The position numbers and the translations under genes were made by a program. The notes under the pieces were generated by a model. That model did no database searches, was not told the DNA's origin, and saw nothing but the letters and a program-made list of their open reading frames with translations. 64,000 bases of DNA from Euryodendron excelsum (taxonomy: Eukaryota; Streptophyta; Magnoliopsida; Ericales; Pentaphylacaceae), in the NCBI GenBank assembly GCA_033060915.1, contig CM065379.1, positions 37,389,318-37,453,317 of the forward strand, in the 5' to 3' direction. Below, piece by piece: positions 23,465 to 35,859 of the stretch. Positions within the stretch are counted from its first letter, which is position 1, and each line of letters opens with the position of its first letter.

Positions 23465-24075
23465 TCGCTACTCGGACCGTCTCGAGGAATAAACTATCTC
23501 GAGAGAGGGATTCAAAAGGGGACTTATCGTCTTCGAAGAGACGTGCCTGAGTTAGAACCGTCTCGAGGAATAAACTGTCTCGAAAGAGAGATTGGAAAGG
23601 GGTCCTACCGTCTTTGAAAAGACGTGCCTGGATTGGAACCGTCTCGAGGAAATAAATTGTCTAGAGAGAGGCGTTGGAAAGGGGCCTTATCGTCTGCGGA
23701 GAGACCTGCCTGGATTGGAATCGTCTCAAGGAACAAACTGTCTCGAGAGAGGGGTTGGAAAGGGGACTTATCGTCTCCGAGGAGACGTGCCTGGATTGGA
23801 ACCGTCTCGAGAAATAAACTGTCTCGAGAGAGGGGTTGGAAAGGGGTTTTACCGTCTTCGAAAAGACGTGCCTGGGTTGGAACCATCTCAAGGAATAAAC
23901 TATCTCGAGAGTGGAATTCGAAAGGGGACTTATCGTCTCCGAAGAGACGTGCCTAGGATTGGAACCATCTCAAGGAATAAACTGTCTCGAGAGTGGGGTT
24001 GGAAAGGGGACTTATCGTCTCTGAGGAGACGTGCCTGGATTGGAACCATCTAGAGAAATAAACTATCTCGAGAGT
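23465..24075. repeat. 81-bp minisatellite in U3 of LTR C, about 7 units
   Basis: Units contain 'accgtctcgaggaataaactgtctcgagag', a GA-rich stretch and a short hairpin such as CGTCTCCGAGGAGACG. The period is divisible by three, which produces long but meaningless open frames in several phases. Confidence 0.85.
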
Positions 24076-24282
24076 GGAGTTGGAATTGGAAAGGAAAGGA
24101 CAATGCCTCTAAGGGCATTTTGGTTATTTTGCCTCTATTTGGGCCTGACAAGCCTGCGAAGTGATGGACAGACGGGATTTGGACCTACAGAATTGGTTTT
24201 GATAGGAATATGCCCACAATGACTTGAAAACAAGTCTGGACGGAGTGTAAACTGCCGAGCGGTCAAAAATGGGGTGCTTACA

Positions 24283-27200
24283 ACCGGCTCTGGGTATCAA
24301 ACCGGAAACCTTTGGGAACGTTCTGAATAATGTTTCCAAATCTTAAGTCTTCTTCCGTGACAGTCTGAGTTCGTCCCGGCAGCTTCCCGATCCGATTGAC
24401 CGTTTTGCCCCTAAAGACCCAGTCAACCCTTCCAACATATCTTATCGCCATTTCTCAAGTCAAATACCTCCGAGACACTATTCTAAGTGTTCTTACCCTG
24501 TTCCAGCTCTCTGGGTCATTCCCGGTCTCCCAAACTCTTTCTCGGACTTTCCGAAGTCACTCCTAGTGAAGCTAGGTTAAAAATTGCATGGTAGTCACTA
24601 GTACAGGCGCCCAAATCTAGTCAAAGATACATTGCTTGCCAACCTTAAACATTTCCTAAATGGCTAGCACCACTAATAGTGGTGCCAAGCCAAAACATGG
24701 CCTGGCGCCACTCCTAGTAGCGCCAATGTAAAGTTTGGCCTAGCGCCACTGTAACAAGCGCTAGTGTTGTCCAACTTCTATAAATACAGAGCCTCTTCCT
24801 GCGTGAAAGTGGTCTGCAAACTCAGTCTAAAAACACCAATATTCGATATACAGAGCTCGAACACTCCTAAAACCCTAGCTTCCCTAGGTTTTCCAAACCC
24901 TAGCCACCATACACTCATACACTTCCCCATACACTTATACACTAGCCTTCAACCCTCCTTTGAAGACTTGAAAAGCTACAATCTGAAATTTGAAGACAAC
25001 TCTTGAGGATTGAAGACAAAGATCAAGACGAAGACTGAAGACAAGCAAGGCGCGCAAAACAAAGAAGACATACGGTAGGCTTTCTCTTCAAATTTTCGCA
25101 CTTCCCCCCTCTCTCTTCTCTCTCCTAACCCACTTCGGTTTTCTCTATTTTAATCCCCCATCTCTTTCCCCCCCTTTCTTTGCTTGCTTGAAACAAGGGG
25201 ATTCCTGGTCCATGTGTACGATTGGGCTATTGGAGAGTCACCGTGTCGGGGGCTTTCTTTTAATCTAACTGGAGACCATGTGGGTTCGGCCCCCTTGATT
25301 ATATGGTGAAGCCTTAACCTTGTATGTTCACGACCCCACATTTGCATTGTGCATATCATGATCTTGCATCCTCCAAAAATCATTTTCAAAATCATTTTCA
25401 ACTTGTTTTCAAAATTGCATCAAAATCTCCTTTTTCAAAATATGTTTTCAAAATCATAATCCTAGGGTGATTCTAGCTTTTCCATGGCTAGGGTTGCTTT
25501 AGGAAAGTGTTACATTCAAAGTGACCACTATGGTCCATATTTTCAAATCTTGTTGTTTTCAAAATCGCTTTCCTAAAGTGGTTCTAGCTCTCTTATGGTT
25601 ATAATTGCTTTAGGAAAGTGAGATGTTTTTACACCTTCTGAAAACTCTCTTTTCAAATTTCTTCCTAAAAATCTCTTTTTCAACATACTTTCCTAAAACT
25701 CTCATTTCCAAAGTCATTTTCAAAAACTCCCTCCAAAAATCTATTTTTCGAAATTCTCTTTTTCAATTCCTTTCCAAAATTCTCTCCTCAAAATTCACTT
25801 TCTAAAAATGCTCCCTAAAAATCTTTTCAAAAACTCTCTTTCCAAAATCTTCCCTCTAAAAACTCCTCTCTAGGATTTTCTTCCAAAAACTTGTTTCCAA
25901 AAAACACATTTTCCAAAAAACTCTTTTCTTGATGCCCAAGTCAAGCCCTAGAACTCACCATTAGGAAATCTCAATTTTCTTCCCAAAAAGATGGTTTTCA
26001 AACTTTGCCCCAAACCTAGGTTTCCAAAACCTCTTGTTTTCTACATCCAAACTATACACATTTTTAAAACCTCTTTTCTACGTCAAAACTATAGTCTTCC
26101 AAATCTAGGGTTTCTAAAACTTTCCCTTCCAAATCCTTGTCAAATCAAATCTTCCCTTTAAGAAATCAAATCAAATCCTCCCGTTTAGGAAACCAAATCT
26201 AATCTTCCGTCTTTTGAAACAAAATCAAACATTCTCTTTTAGAAACAAAATCCAATCCCTTCCTAATCCAAATCTTTCCTAATTCCCCTCTTTCCTAATT
26301 TCCTACCTTCCTAAATCATAAGTTTCCTGAAGTTTTCAAATTTTTCCTTAAACATTAAGCTTTCAAATCTTTCCTAATTCAACCCTTTCCTAACTTTATC
26401 CCTTTCTAAATCTCAACTTTCCAAATCTAAGTTTTGAAACCTTTCCTAAATTCAAACCTTTCCTAATTTCAAGATTTTCTAAAACTCAAACTCTAAAACT
26501 TTCTGAATCTTAAACTTTCTAAATTTCAAAATCTTTCCAAATTCAAAACTTTCCAAGTACAAAACTTTCTTAAGTTAAGGCCTCGTTTGGTAACGTTTTT
26601 TGTTTTCATTTTTTGTTTTTGTTCTAAAAAAAACAAAAAACGCCGTTTGTTTAAATTTTTTTTTTAGTTTTTTACAAAATTCGAAAAAAAAAACTAAAAA
26701 CACTAAAATGGGTGTATTTTCTCTTACAAAAACATTGGTCTAGTATTATTGGCATAACGATAACCTATAAATGCTCATCATCAATCCACAAAAAACACAC
26801 AGCAAAAAACAAAAATTGACAGCGTTACCAAACGGGCCCTAAGACTTTCTAAATCTAAAACTTTCTAAATTCTAAACTTTCCTAAAACTTCAAATCTTTT
26901 CAAATTTCAAAACTTTCTAAACTCAAAACTTTCTTATTTTCAAAACTTCCTTGTTTTCTAAACTTTCCAAAACTTCCCTATTTCAAAACATTCCAAATTC
27001 AAAACTTTCATAAGTTGAAACTTTCTAAATTCAAAACTTTCCAAATTTCAAAACCTTCTTAAAATGAAATGTTTTACTAATTCAAAACTTTCCTAAACGA
27101 AACTTTCCTAAAATGACACTTTCCTAATTTGAACCTTTCCTAACTCAAACATTTCCTAAATCCAATCTTTCCAAATCTTCCAAGTCCAACATTTGAGTCA

Positions 27201-28254
27201 ATTCTTTTTGAAAATGTTTCCAAGTCAAGTCTAATCCTCCTTATCTTTCCTTAAGTCTAGATTTCCTAAAACTAAGTTTTTCAAAGTCAAGTCTTTTCAA
27301 ATCTTCCAATCAAAGTTCAATCTCTCAAATTTCCAATCTAATTTCCAATTCAATCTCTTTCTTACAAATCAATCTCCTTTCAATTGCACTCTTGTCTGAA
27401 CTACGACTGACCTGATTCCTCCAAAAGGATACGTAGGCCACCCTTATGGGTGCGGTCACAACATTTTTCAAATCTCAAATTCCACAACATTTTTCAAATT
27501 TTTAGTTCTACAATTTCTTTCCAATCTCCAATCCTACAATTTTCTTCAAGTTTCCAATTCTATGATATATTTCTATTTTCAATCTTCAATTTCAATTTCC
27601 AAATTCAATTTCAATCTTCAAATTCAAGCTTCTATTTCTTTCTTTTTAAATCAAATCAATTTCTTTTCAAATCTTTTTCCAAATCTACTTTTCTAACTCT
27701 CTTCTATTGCACTTGCATATCATGCATCATATCTTTTCAAACATTGTTTTTCAAAATGAATTGGATTGAACTATAGTTAGTTGAAGACTCTCATAGGTGG
27801 ATCTAGGGTAGATTGATATGTAGGTACTGAAAGGGCGGGGTAGGGTGATGGCTTAGTGCGTCTTCCCTACACGTAACCAACCTCCGAACCTAGAATCACT
27901 GTTTTTAAAGACCAAAACGGAGTTGTTTTTCAAAAAGGGCTAAATGTTTTCCAAAGGTTGTCAAACAACCCGTTTTCTTAAAAACCCTCTCTTGAGGTGG
28001 TATTTTCAAAAACCTTTTTCCAAAAACCCTAAGTGTAGTCTTCGAATTATTTTTAGTTTTTAGGTGACCTAACTCACCTTAATCAAGTTAGGTGGCGACT
28101 CCGAATCTTTTTCAAAAGCCCTTTATTCAATTCTATTTTTCAAATCAAACCTAGTCGCACTCATTCTTCTAGGAGGGTGAGTTCTAACGAGAGAGTACAG
28201 TATTTTTCCCACTTGTGTGTGTATTTCTCAAGTGCGAAAAATTTGGGCACGACA
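24283..28254 (+). mobile_element. 5' LTR of element D (left end missing, contains a MITE)
   Basis: Starts in mid-U3 ('accggctctgggtatc') against LTR C and ends GGGCACGACA at 28254. TATA is at 24779-24786 and GGCGCC-derived palindromes at about 24662-24762. Without the 261-bp MITE the U5 is about 3.2 kb, like the sister LTR. Confidence 0.8.
26579..26839. mobile_element. Tourist-like (PIF/Harbinger) MITE with TAA target duplication
   Basis: 261-bp AT-rich, non-coding insert with inverted ends GGCCTCGTTTGGTAACG and, reading from the right end, GGGCCCGTTTGGTAACG. It is flanked by TAA (26576-26578 and 26840-26842). The sister LTR has the empty site with a single TAA at about 39301 (cttaagTTAAGACTTTC). 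GGSCYYGTTTGG ends and a 3-bp T(A/T)A duplication are typical of Tourist elements. hAT is less likely because the duplication is not 8 bp. Confidence 0.85.
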
Positions 28255-28256
28255 GC

Positions 28257-28275
28257 TGGCGACTCTGCTGGGGAC
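28257..28275 (+). promoter_or_regulatory. Primer-binding site of element D
   Basis: TGGCGACTCTGCTGGGGAC, 2 nt after the LTR end. It is a tRNA-Arg-type site with one change from that of A. Confidence 0.75.
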
Positions 28276-31200
28276 ACTTAGAGGGTTAGGCCATAGTCAT
28301 GTCTCTTTACCCTTCACCCATGTAGAGTCTTCAATTAACTTGGTTCAATCCTATTCACTTTAAATTTTCAAAACCCAATTTTCAAAATTGTTTTAAAAAA
28401 AAAACATACATTTATATTATCTTGTATTATGTTGGCCATCCTCATACTAACACTTGCATCTTTGTTTTGTAGGTACACATTTTGTTTAAATTTTATTAAC
28501 TGCTATGCATGAATGTGATGAACAGGATGAATGGGAGTTGTTGGGCTCTTTCCTCCGCTTTTAAAAAAATCACACACACACTGCATGTGCACTTGCATTC
28601 TGCATACTTGCATTATTACCCTGATATGTCCTTTCTAGTTAGAAAGGGGGAACGGTATATTGGTTGTGGGCAAGATGCTGTGTCAGTTTCTTTGCCTACG
28701 GCCTCTTGATGGTTCCCCTGCTCGGATCACCAACTGATCATGGCACCACCTCGGGGAGTGGGCCCAGGTTTGAAGATTAGGGGACCGAGCCTTTTTAGGA
28801 CGCATTAGTCAACCCTCAACCTCATACTCATATAGACACCATGCATAGCCGAACCTCTGCAGGATTTAAGACACGAGCACCGTTTTCAAAATCACGAAGG
28901 AAAGGGCGACTACTCTTACTTTCATTTATACATGTCTATTCCTATTGTTATAAGGCCTGTATTCTTACTGTTATATTGACTGTCTAACTGCTCATGCATA
29001 CACGTTTATCCTGCTATTGCATTCTTTCTCCTTGTAATATTTGCATCCATTTTCATGCATTCCATATTCCATGTCAGGACAAGAGTTCCAAGTAACTCTA
29101 GTCATTGCATCTTCATGCATATGATCAACCCATTGAGAGTGACACCTAACTCACCCTCCCTTGCATTAAACCTACCCAAACCCTAAGGGTTCCCACATAA
29201 CCCTAATGACTCATGGCATGCTCATCGATCCATTTCATAAGAGAGGCCCCAATCCCTCTATGCTCACGGAGATAGGATTGCCAAGAAAACAAGGGGCAAT
29301 CAATCAACAAGGTCTCTCAATGACCTCCTTGACATCAAATCTAACGAAGGCGAATTCGAAGACTCAAGAGTAGTTTAGGTTTTTCCTTTGTAAAACTAGA
29401 TAGGTGGAAGTCCCAAGGAAAATGCTCCCTTTCCCTTGTTAAAATGTATTTCAAATCTTTTGTATCTTAAACCCCAAAGTTCAATGTACTTCTTTATTTT
29501 TGCAAATGAATTAAGGAATGATTGTACGATGGATGAAGGTTTCCACTTGACGGTAAGGTATTTGTATACAGGGGCAAACCCACTATCTCCAAAAGTGAGC
29601 CAATACATTATGTTTAGTCTCCCTCTCAAGCAGGGGCACCCTTAGGACATGCATTGCATAAAAATATTCAAATCAAGGCACTAACTTTGTTTTTTTTTCT
29701 TCTTTTGTTTCTTGTCTTCTATCCTCCCCCTCCTCATCTCCAAGTAGTAAGAGAACCGAAGACAAAAGTAAGACAAGAAAGGGGGTTTTCTCAATCACTC
29801 ACTTATTATCATCATATTGCTTACATGTTCACTTTTTTATTGCTCATACATCCACATCCATTCCAAGACAAGAGTTCCAAGAAACTCAAGTCATTTCATT
29901 CTCATGCATCTAATCAACCGTAGAGAGAAAGGAACAATCCAATCTCATGATTAATCGGACCTACCAAAACTCCTAAGGGTTCCTCAACCCTAAAGATTCA
30001 TGGCATGCATAGAATCATATCTCGAGAGAGGCACAAATCTCTCTCAGTCCATAGAGGCAGGATTGCCCAAATAAGGAAACATCAACCAGCCCACGCCGAA
30101 GAGGTATCGTATTGCATAATAGGGGCAAAACCCCACCTCCAAAATGGACTCAACATCATGCCTAGATTCCTTCAAAGAAGGGACCTCTATAGAACACGCA
30201 TCGCATAAAACTTCTAACTCCACGTGCTGACTACATTTTGTTTTTCTTTTCTTTCAGATCAAAGAGCACAACCGAACTCATGGAAACCACTCTAGTATCA
30301 TGCCCAATTCAAACTCATGCAAGGATAAGCCCAGCTATTGAAGGAGGCCGAACCTACATGAAGGAATAATTAACCATCCATCTGCAAGACATTAGCTCTA
30401 TGCAACGACCCTCGCGCTATGCCAAGACAATCATTGTCCATGCAGAAGAGGACCTCACCATTTGCGAAGTCTTGTCAGACTCGTGCATTGCAACAACACA
30501 TCCTCTAACTTCCAAATGCACGAAAAATATCGTGAACTTGCCCTTCATTGATACACCTGATGAATGAAGCACCAAGAGGTTGATGTAGTCCTAAAACCCT
30601 ATTAAGGATTCTCACCAAAAAGCCCACAACAAAAGAGAGGTTTTCATAAAATTCATCTGTTTCCTTTTTGTCTGTCTATGTTCTTCCATATCTTATTTAA
30701 ATAAACGCACATGCCGTGCATTCATGATTTGAAATGAAAAAGATGAAGTTTCCGGTTTATCCCCTTTGTCTCATACTCTTGCAAAGGATTATTGCGTTTA
30801 AGGATTCTTTCCCATTTAGTGATGACTCGACAAGAAGGATGGGATAGCATATGCCATCTATTTAAAAGGGGTTAAAACCTTCGAGAGACAAAGAGAGAAT
30901 GAGAGATAGGAGGAAGATAGTCTCAATAAAAAAGTGCAGAGTTTATTGAAATGGCGACACTTGCGTGATATCCTGGCTAAGCGATGGGTAGCCGAGTCCC
31001 TAAAATGATGAGAAGCCATTGTTCTATTTATCCTAAATAAACATTACCCTTTGCTCAGCCCACTAGAGCTGTACATAATTTCTTTTCAGATATCCCCAAA
31101 CCTTTAACCATCCCCCACATTGGGGTGAGCACAGAATAGTTGATTTGATAGAACATGTAGGGTTTCACTAACAGAAACACAAATCCCTAGGAGTAATGTC

Positions 31201-33240
31201 TAAATTTTGTACAAAGGCTTTATGGACTAAGCAATTCAATTTGAAATGATTAGAGGCCCTCAATTCTACTACCATACACAAAAATAATCCTTTTGCTTAA
31301 CCCATTATTGCCTCGCAGAAAGCAGAAGATTCTTCTTGTCAACCCCGATCCAAAACCATTCCCCCACATTGGGGCAGACAGGCAGCAGAAGATCTGGTGG
31401 AGAATGTTCTCGACCATCAAGCTGAAGTAAAGTGAAGGCTCTATGGATCAAGCAATCTGATTCAAAATGAAGAGGGGCCCTCATTTCATTTCCCATACAG
31501 TTAAAAACAACCCTTGTCAAACCTGTTGAGCCAATTACCTTTTTCTCTAGAAAGAAACCCCCAACCTAAGGATCACCGCCCACAATGGGTTAGATTGAGT
31601 TGTTAAGAAAAAGGTTAAAGGACAAAAAAGGTTGCAGAATTGTGCGCTTCATAAAAAGAAAGAAATGAGATGAAAAAGGAACAGGAAAGGAAAATAATTG
31701 CCAAGGGGCAGGAGGCCGAAAATAAAAAAAAATATTTGTGTTAGCTTGAAGAACATATAGAAAGGCCAAAAGTCAGGGGACAAATGTCAAACAACTCCGT
31801 TACAAGGTTAAGGATTAGACTAAGAGGAAGGTGAACTCTTTAAAGAATATATGTTCAAAGGTGATCCCAGGTAATAAGGAAGCCCAGCAGAAGCAATAGG
31901 TTTGAGCCTTTACCCTTTCTTATTAAATCCCAAACCATGGCCTACATTACAACCCTACGAAAGTCCTCTCTGATTGAGAAAGATTGCTTAATCTAAATGA
32001 GCCGGATGTGTTGCTGAAGCTAGAGGAGGATATCAGGGGATGAAACCCCACTGAAAGAGCGACCAAGGATGGTAAGGATCCAAACCCTACTGGAAATAAC
32101 ATCAAATTTGACCCTACATATCTCGTTCATTCATAAACCCCTTAACCTAGCCTACGTTACAGTCCAAATTAAAGTCCTCTCTAATGAAAGAAAATTGCTT
32201 ACTCCAAATAAACCTGAACAATACCAAGACAACTAGGCTGAGAAAGGAGAACTATAAGGGAATGCAAGGGGCAATCTCATGCTCCAAGGTGTGCTCAGAT
32301 GGTTTTGGTTTAAACAACCCACTAAAAGAAGATCTTTAAGCCTAAATATCCCTTCATTTCTTACAACCTCTAAACCTAGCCTACATTACGGTCATAGAAG
32401 AAGTCTTTTCGGATTGAGGGCTTAGCTGTTTATCACTCTGCAAAGGGCATGCGAGTTGTCACTCAAGCCATGGTGGCATTTTAGAGGTCTGAGAGAGAAG
32501 CCTAAGTGAGCTCAGAAACACCCCAAACAGTAACCCTGTAGAAAGTAGGGATAGAATAGCAAACCAAAAGGTCAAGATCCCTAGAGAATGAAGCAAATAC
32601 TATCACACCCCGATGAGAATGGGACAAAACTAAATGGGGCAGAATCCTGGAAAGGAATAGAATCCTAAGAGTATGGGCCCAAGGGGCAATCCTGGGGTTT
32701 TCTTTGTAAATAGTATATATACATATAGTACTGATGCATCCATGACATGTATAACCTGTAAATCCATTTAGACTCCTGCGAAGTTTGTATCTATTCATGC
32801 ATTCAAATGCATTCCTGTATGCATCTGGTCATTTGTAAGAAAGTAGGTCACGCATTTAACTCAATTCTTACATAAATATGTGCATTCATCACAAAAAATA
32901 GGGGACATTGCATTTAAGTCTATTCCTATATGTGCATTATCCAAAAGTATAACATGCATTCATTTCCACTTCTGTGTGAACCTGTGCATTCATAAAATAA
33001 AAAAAAAAAGTAGTATATGCATTCGCTTCAATTCTTATATAAACATGTGCATTCATAAAAAATAGATCATGTATTTAATCCTATGTGCAATCATCATAAA
33101 AAATGATGACACCCTTTACCAGGGCATTTTGAAACTATTTTTGTACAAAAACTCACTTTTTGTCTTTCTGTCTCTCTCAAATAAGAAACAATGAACATGG
33201 CAAAACATAAAAAGGAGCTAAAGGCACCCCTCGGATATCT
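28276..33240 (+). other. Repetitive leader of element D without gag or pol
   Basis: Contains the small-ORF copy, a two-block tandem duplication (about 29080-29690 and 29868-30240), sets of three-unit repeats (about 31020-31530 and 31890-32410) and a degenerate tandem repeat (32815-33110). It is the mirror of A's leader. A 'tttcttttctttcag' tract at 30240-30257 looks like a splice acceptor, but no coding exon follows. Confidence 0.65.
28509..28709 (+). CDS. Candidate leader-encoded small ORF, 66 aa (element D copy)
   Basis: Starts MNVMNRMNGSCWALSS, as in A. The middle differs because the frame shifts around the (CA)n tract, then returns to PDMSFLVRKGERYIGCGQDAVSVS and ends within a few residues of the other copies. 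The function and reality of this ORF are uncertain. Confidence 0.3.
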   Translation: MNVMNRMNGSCWALSSAFKKITHTLHVHLHSAYLHYYPDMSFLVRKGERYIGCGQDAVSVSLPTAS

Positions 33241-33251
33241 CCAGTACCGGC

Positions 33252-34240
33252 TCACACCTCAGAAAGCTCAGATTTCCATGACCAACAAGAAACAGAGAAT
33301 GGGGCAATGACCCACCCTCGACCTCCCCAATCCAACGGCTTCAAAAGAGGGGTAGTGAATAAGTGGCCGATCACCCAAAGTTGTAGTAATGAAGCACATC
33401 TCCAACAATGAGCATCGCCCCCCTGCCAAAGTCTAGTAAGGCTCATGAAGGTCTGTCCCACAACCATAGGGGCATATGAGTGTCCTTCCTGAATCCTGGC
33501 GAGCAACGCACGCAATCAACGGCCAACCGAGTCACCCCCTCGTAAGGACATCAACAAGTTCAAGAGAAACAGAGTTAGGGCTATCATAGAGAAATGGACC
33601 AATCTTGAGGAGTAGGCCAGTCTCCTATTTGTCGCAAGCTCAAAATGAGAAAAACAAGAACTTCTCCGGGATATGAGGAAACTGGGGTAGCAGATCAGAA
33701 TAAAAGGCCACACAACGGAGCTCAAGCTGAGAAGAGACAATCACGACGTAGCTATTAGGAAAAATAGGTCCCATAATGTTAGTTGAACTATCCCAAAGAC
33801 CTAGGAGGAAGCCATATTCATGGGGAGTAGGGGCAAGCTCACGTTCCCCAAGAAAGACAGGTTAGGTGGCCAAAAGGGAACCACTACCAGAAAACAAGCT
33901 GCGCCAATAGGAGAGAAACCATGCAACCAAAGAACTAGTGAAAAATGTCTTGCTCATCTGGAAGATATCCGTCATACCAAACCCGTAGTTAACTCAAAAT
34001 AGCAACGGCCATCCTAAAAGTCAAGAGTGGGAAATCTCGGCGTCCATCTCATCCTCGAAGGCTGGTTCAACTAGAGTGAAAGGGTCAACTAGAGGCCTAC
34101 TCCCCCTTCCCTTTTAGATAGAAAATGCCGACTGATTTTTGACTACCCCTAGATTGACTGGAGCCACTGGTGGAATTTGTCCGAGCCGCCTTCCTCGAGC
34201 GGCGTCTCCTCTTAGAACCATCATCACCCGCATCTGCCAT
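33252..34240 (-). pseudogene. Antisense accessory ORF of element D (broken)
   Basis: Starts at 34240 with MADAGDDGSKRRRRSRKAART, clearly related to MADVGDYGSERRRRSEKAIRT of copy B. It stops after about 47 residues, and further minus-strand open pieces follow at 33516-33740 and 33252-33515 in other frames. The last contains MVVGQTFMSLTRLWQGGDAHCW and LDWGGRGWVIAPFSVS, the latter shared with the tail in A. The classical PMD block seen in B is not clearly visible here, so D may have lost it or the downstream parts may differ. It lies antisense to the element, upstream of the 3' LTR, as in B. Confidence 0.55.
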
Positions 34241-34241
34241 C

Positions 34242-35395
34242 CTTAAAAGGTAAGCCATGGTAAGAGGTGTTAATATACAACACACAGATAAATAATAATA
34301 AAATAAAGTAAACAATAAAACAAACAATAAAAAAATAAATGAATAATAATAAAAAGATTTCAAATGCTAAGTCAGAGCAAATTGCCTATACATTTTGTCC
34401 AAAATTTCCAATTGGTTTCTAAATCAAAATTCTAGGGTTTTTCAATCAAAATTCAGCCAAATCTTTTAGAAGGTTTTTCTTCTTTCCCAATTTTTTCAAA
34501 TCTTCTATAAATCCCATCGAAAACCCCGAGCTTTCTAAAAGTCAAAATCAGCTTTCAACTCTTCCAAAATATGGTCGTCTCCAAACCCTCTTTTCAAAGT
34601 CTCCCTAAATTTTTCTTCCAATAGTTTCTAAGGCCCCCGAGTTTCTCAGGCCTTCTCCGCCAAAAAGGCCCCATCTCTAATGGTTTTATATCTTTTTTCA
34701 TTCAAAAAGATTTTATTTCAAAAAAATTTTCAACCCATTTTCTGAATTTCTAATAAATTTTGGCGGAGTCCCATTTAGAAAATGGCCCCTATAATACCCA
34801 TGACATCGACACAAAACACAAAGCATGCACTTCACATTTTCATAATCACATGACATCAACACTTGTGCACACTTTTCAATTTTTCAAAATTTTCAAAACA
34901 CATGTTTTATTTTTCCAATAAATCCATGGTTTTCAAAAATGTCTTAAATTTCCTCAAAATTCTTTCAAATGTTTTCCAAAAATATTCGTACATTTTTCAA
35001 ATTTTAAACTCTAAAAATCCCATCAATTTATTGGGTTTTCTCATTTTTCTAAATTTTCTAAGTATTTTTCTATTTTTCAAAAAATCAAAAATTCACTGAG
35101 TTTTCAAAAAATCAAGAAACTTCATACGGTTGTTAAACACATTTTTCTAAGGCACATTACACAAAAATCCAGCCAGAAAATCCAATACCCCAGTTTGTAG
35201 GAACAAATTCACTATTCTTACAGAAAACCCTCTTCACATATTCATATATAATCACTCAAATTCAATCAAACAAGCACCAAAATGCAAAAATAACATCACC
35301 ATCATGTTCAAAACACATCAAAATATCAAATTCCACTATTCACATGATTCAAATGAAGTTCTACACATCAAAATCAATAAAATTTGAAAACTTAC
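34242..35395 (-). other. Candidate leader intron of the antisense accessory ORF (D)
   Basis: On the minus strand, AAAAA|GTAAGTTTT at 35395 and TTTTAAG|G before the ATG at 34240. AT-rich, 1154 bp. It matches B in donor position, acceptor position and internal T-rich sequence. Confidence 0.4.
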
Positions 35396-35841
35396 TTTTT
35401 GGAAGTTCTCCGGCGAAATCTTCTCTTCCGGCGACTTTTTCAGCGATGTGGTCTCCTTCTGGCAATCACCCGTGGTCTCCAAGAAGTGCCCCTTCAAGGT
35501 TCAAGTCAATTTTCACGCGAAGTCTCTCGGATTTGCAAAATCTCTCCCAAATGCCGCAGCTGTTCAAACCAGAAATTTTTTGACTTTAATTCTAAGCTTG
35601 GCGCCACTAGTAGAGGCGCCAGGCATTTTCTGCCAAAGGCGCCACTGCTAATGGCACCAGTTGTAACTTCTGGGCAGCTTTGCCCTGTTTTCCGCCAAAA
35701 CTCATTTTCGAATGCCTTTTTGGCCCGTTATCCGTTTTCGACCCCCGTTGTTGAAAGATTTCCAATGTCCGTCCCTCCGACTGCCTCGCGGTCAACATGG
35801 GAGTCTTACTCTTATCGTTTTCTGTCTTTGACAATCAAAGA

Positions 35842-35859
35842 CAAAAAAAGAGGGCTAGC
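35842..35859 (+). promoter_or_regulatory. Polypurine tract of element D
   Basis: CAAAAAAAGAGGGCTAGC immediately before TGTAAGC at 35860. Confidence 0.7.

Larger units (their letters stand above)
14792..24282 (-). mobile_element. LTR C, minus orientation, split by a nested solo LTR
   Basis: The two parts, 14792-17616 and 21862-24282, join to an LTR of about 5.25 kb with termini TGTCGCGCCC and GGGGTGCTTACA. TATA is at 22399-22409 and GGCGCC palindromes at about 22421-22516. The 5' flank (CCTTA) and 3' flank (ACCGG) differ, so there is no target-site duplication. On its right it abuts the middle of another LTR (D) at 24283. It is therefore probably a product of recombination or deletion rather than a clean insertion. 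Confidence 0.8.

Noticed and set aside
23592..24053. Long open frames (about 110-150 aa) rich in SRGINCLERG..KGTYRLR repeats here and at 47882-48641
   Set aside because: The minisatellite period is 81 bp, divisible by three, so frames stay open in several phases and on both strands. No start context or domain is seen, and the sequence is LTR U3.
24764..25006. ORF of about 80 aa downstream of the TATA box (also 37488-37730, 8080-8262, 52342-52602)
   Set aside because: The start lies upstream of the predicted transcript start or has changing N-termini, and copies differ by frame-breaking indels. Treated as non-coding R/U5 sequence, although a short peptide cannot be excluded.
26579..26839. hAT-type MITE as an alternative
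   Set aside because: The empty site in the sister LTR shows a 3-bp TAA duplication, not 8 bp. The ends fit Tourist elements.
27450..27776. 108-aa Phe/Ser/Gln-rich ORFs in U5 (also 39815-40141, 15278-15571, 43814-44104)
   Set aside because: Low-complexity translation of 'ttttcaa' repeats; composition follows the DNA repeat.
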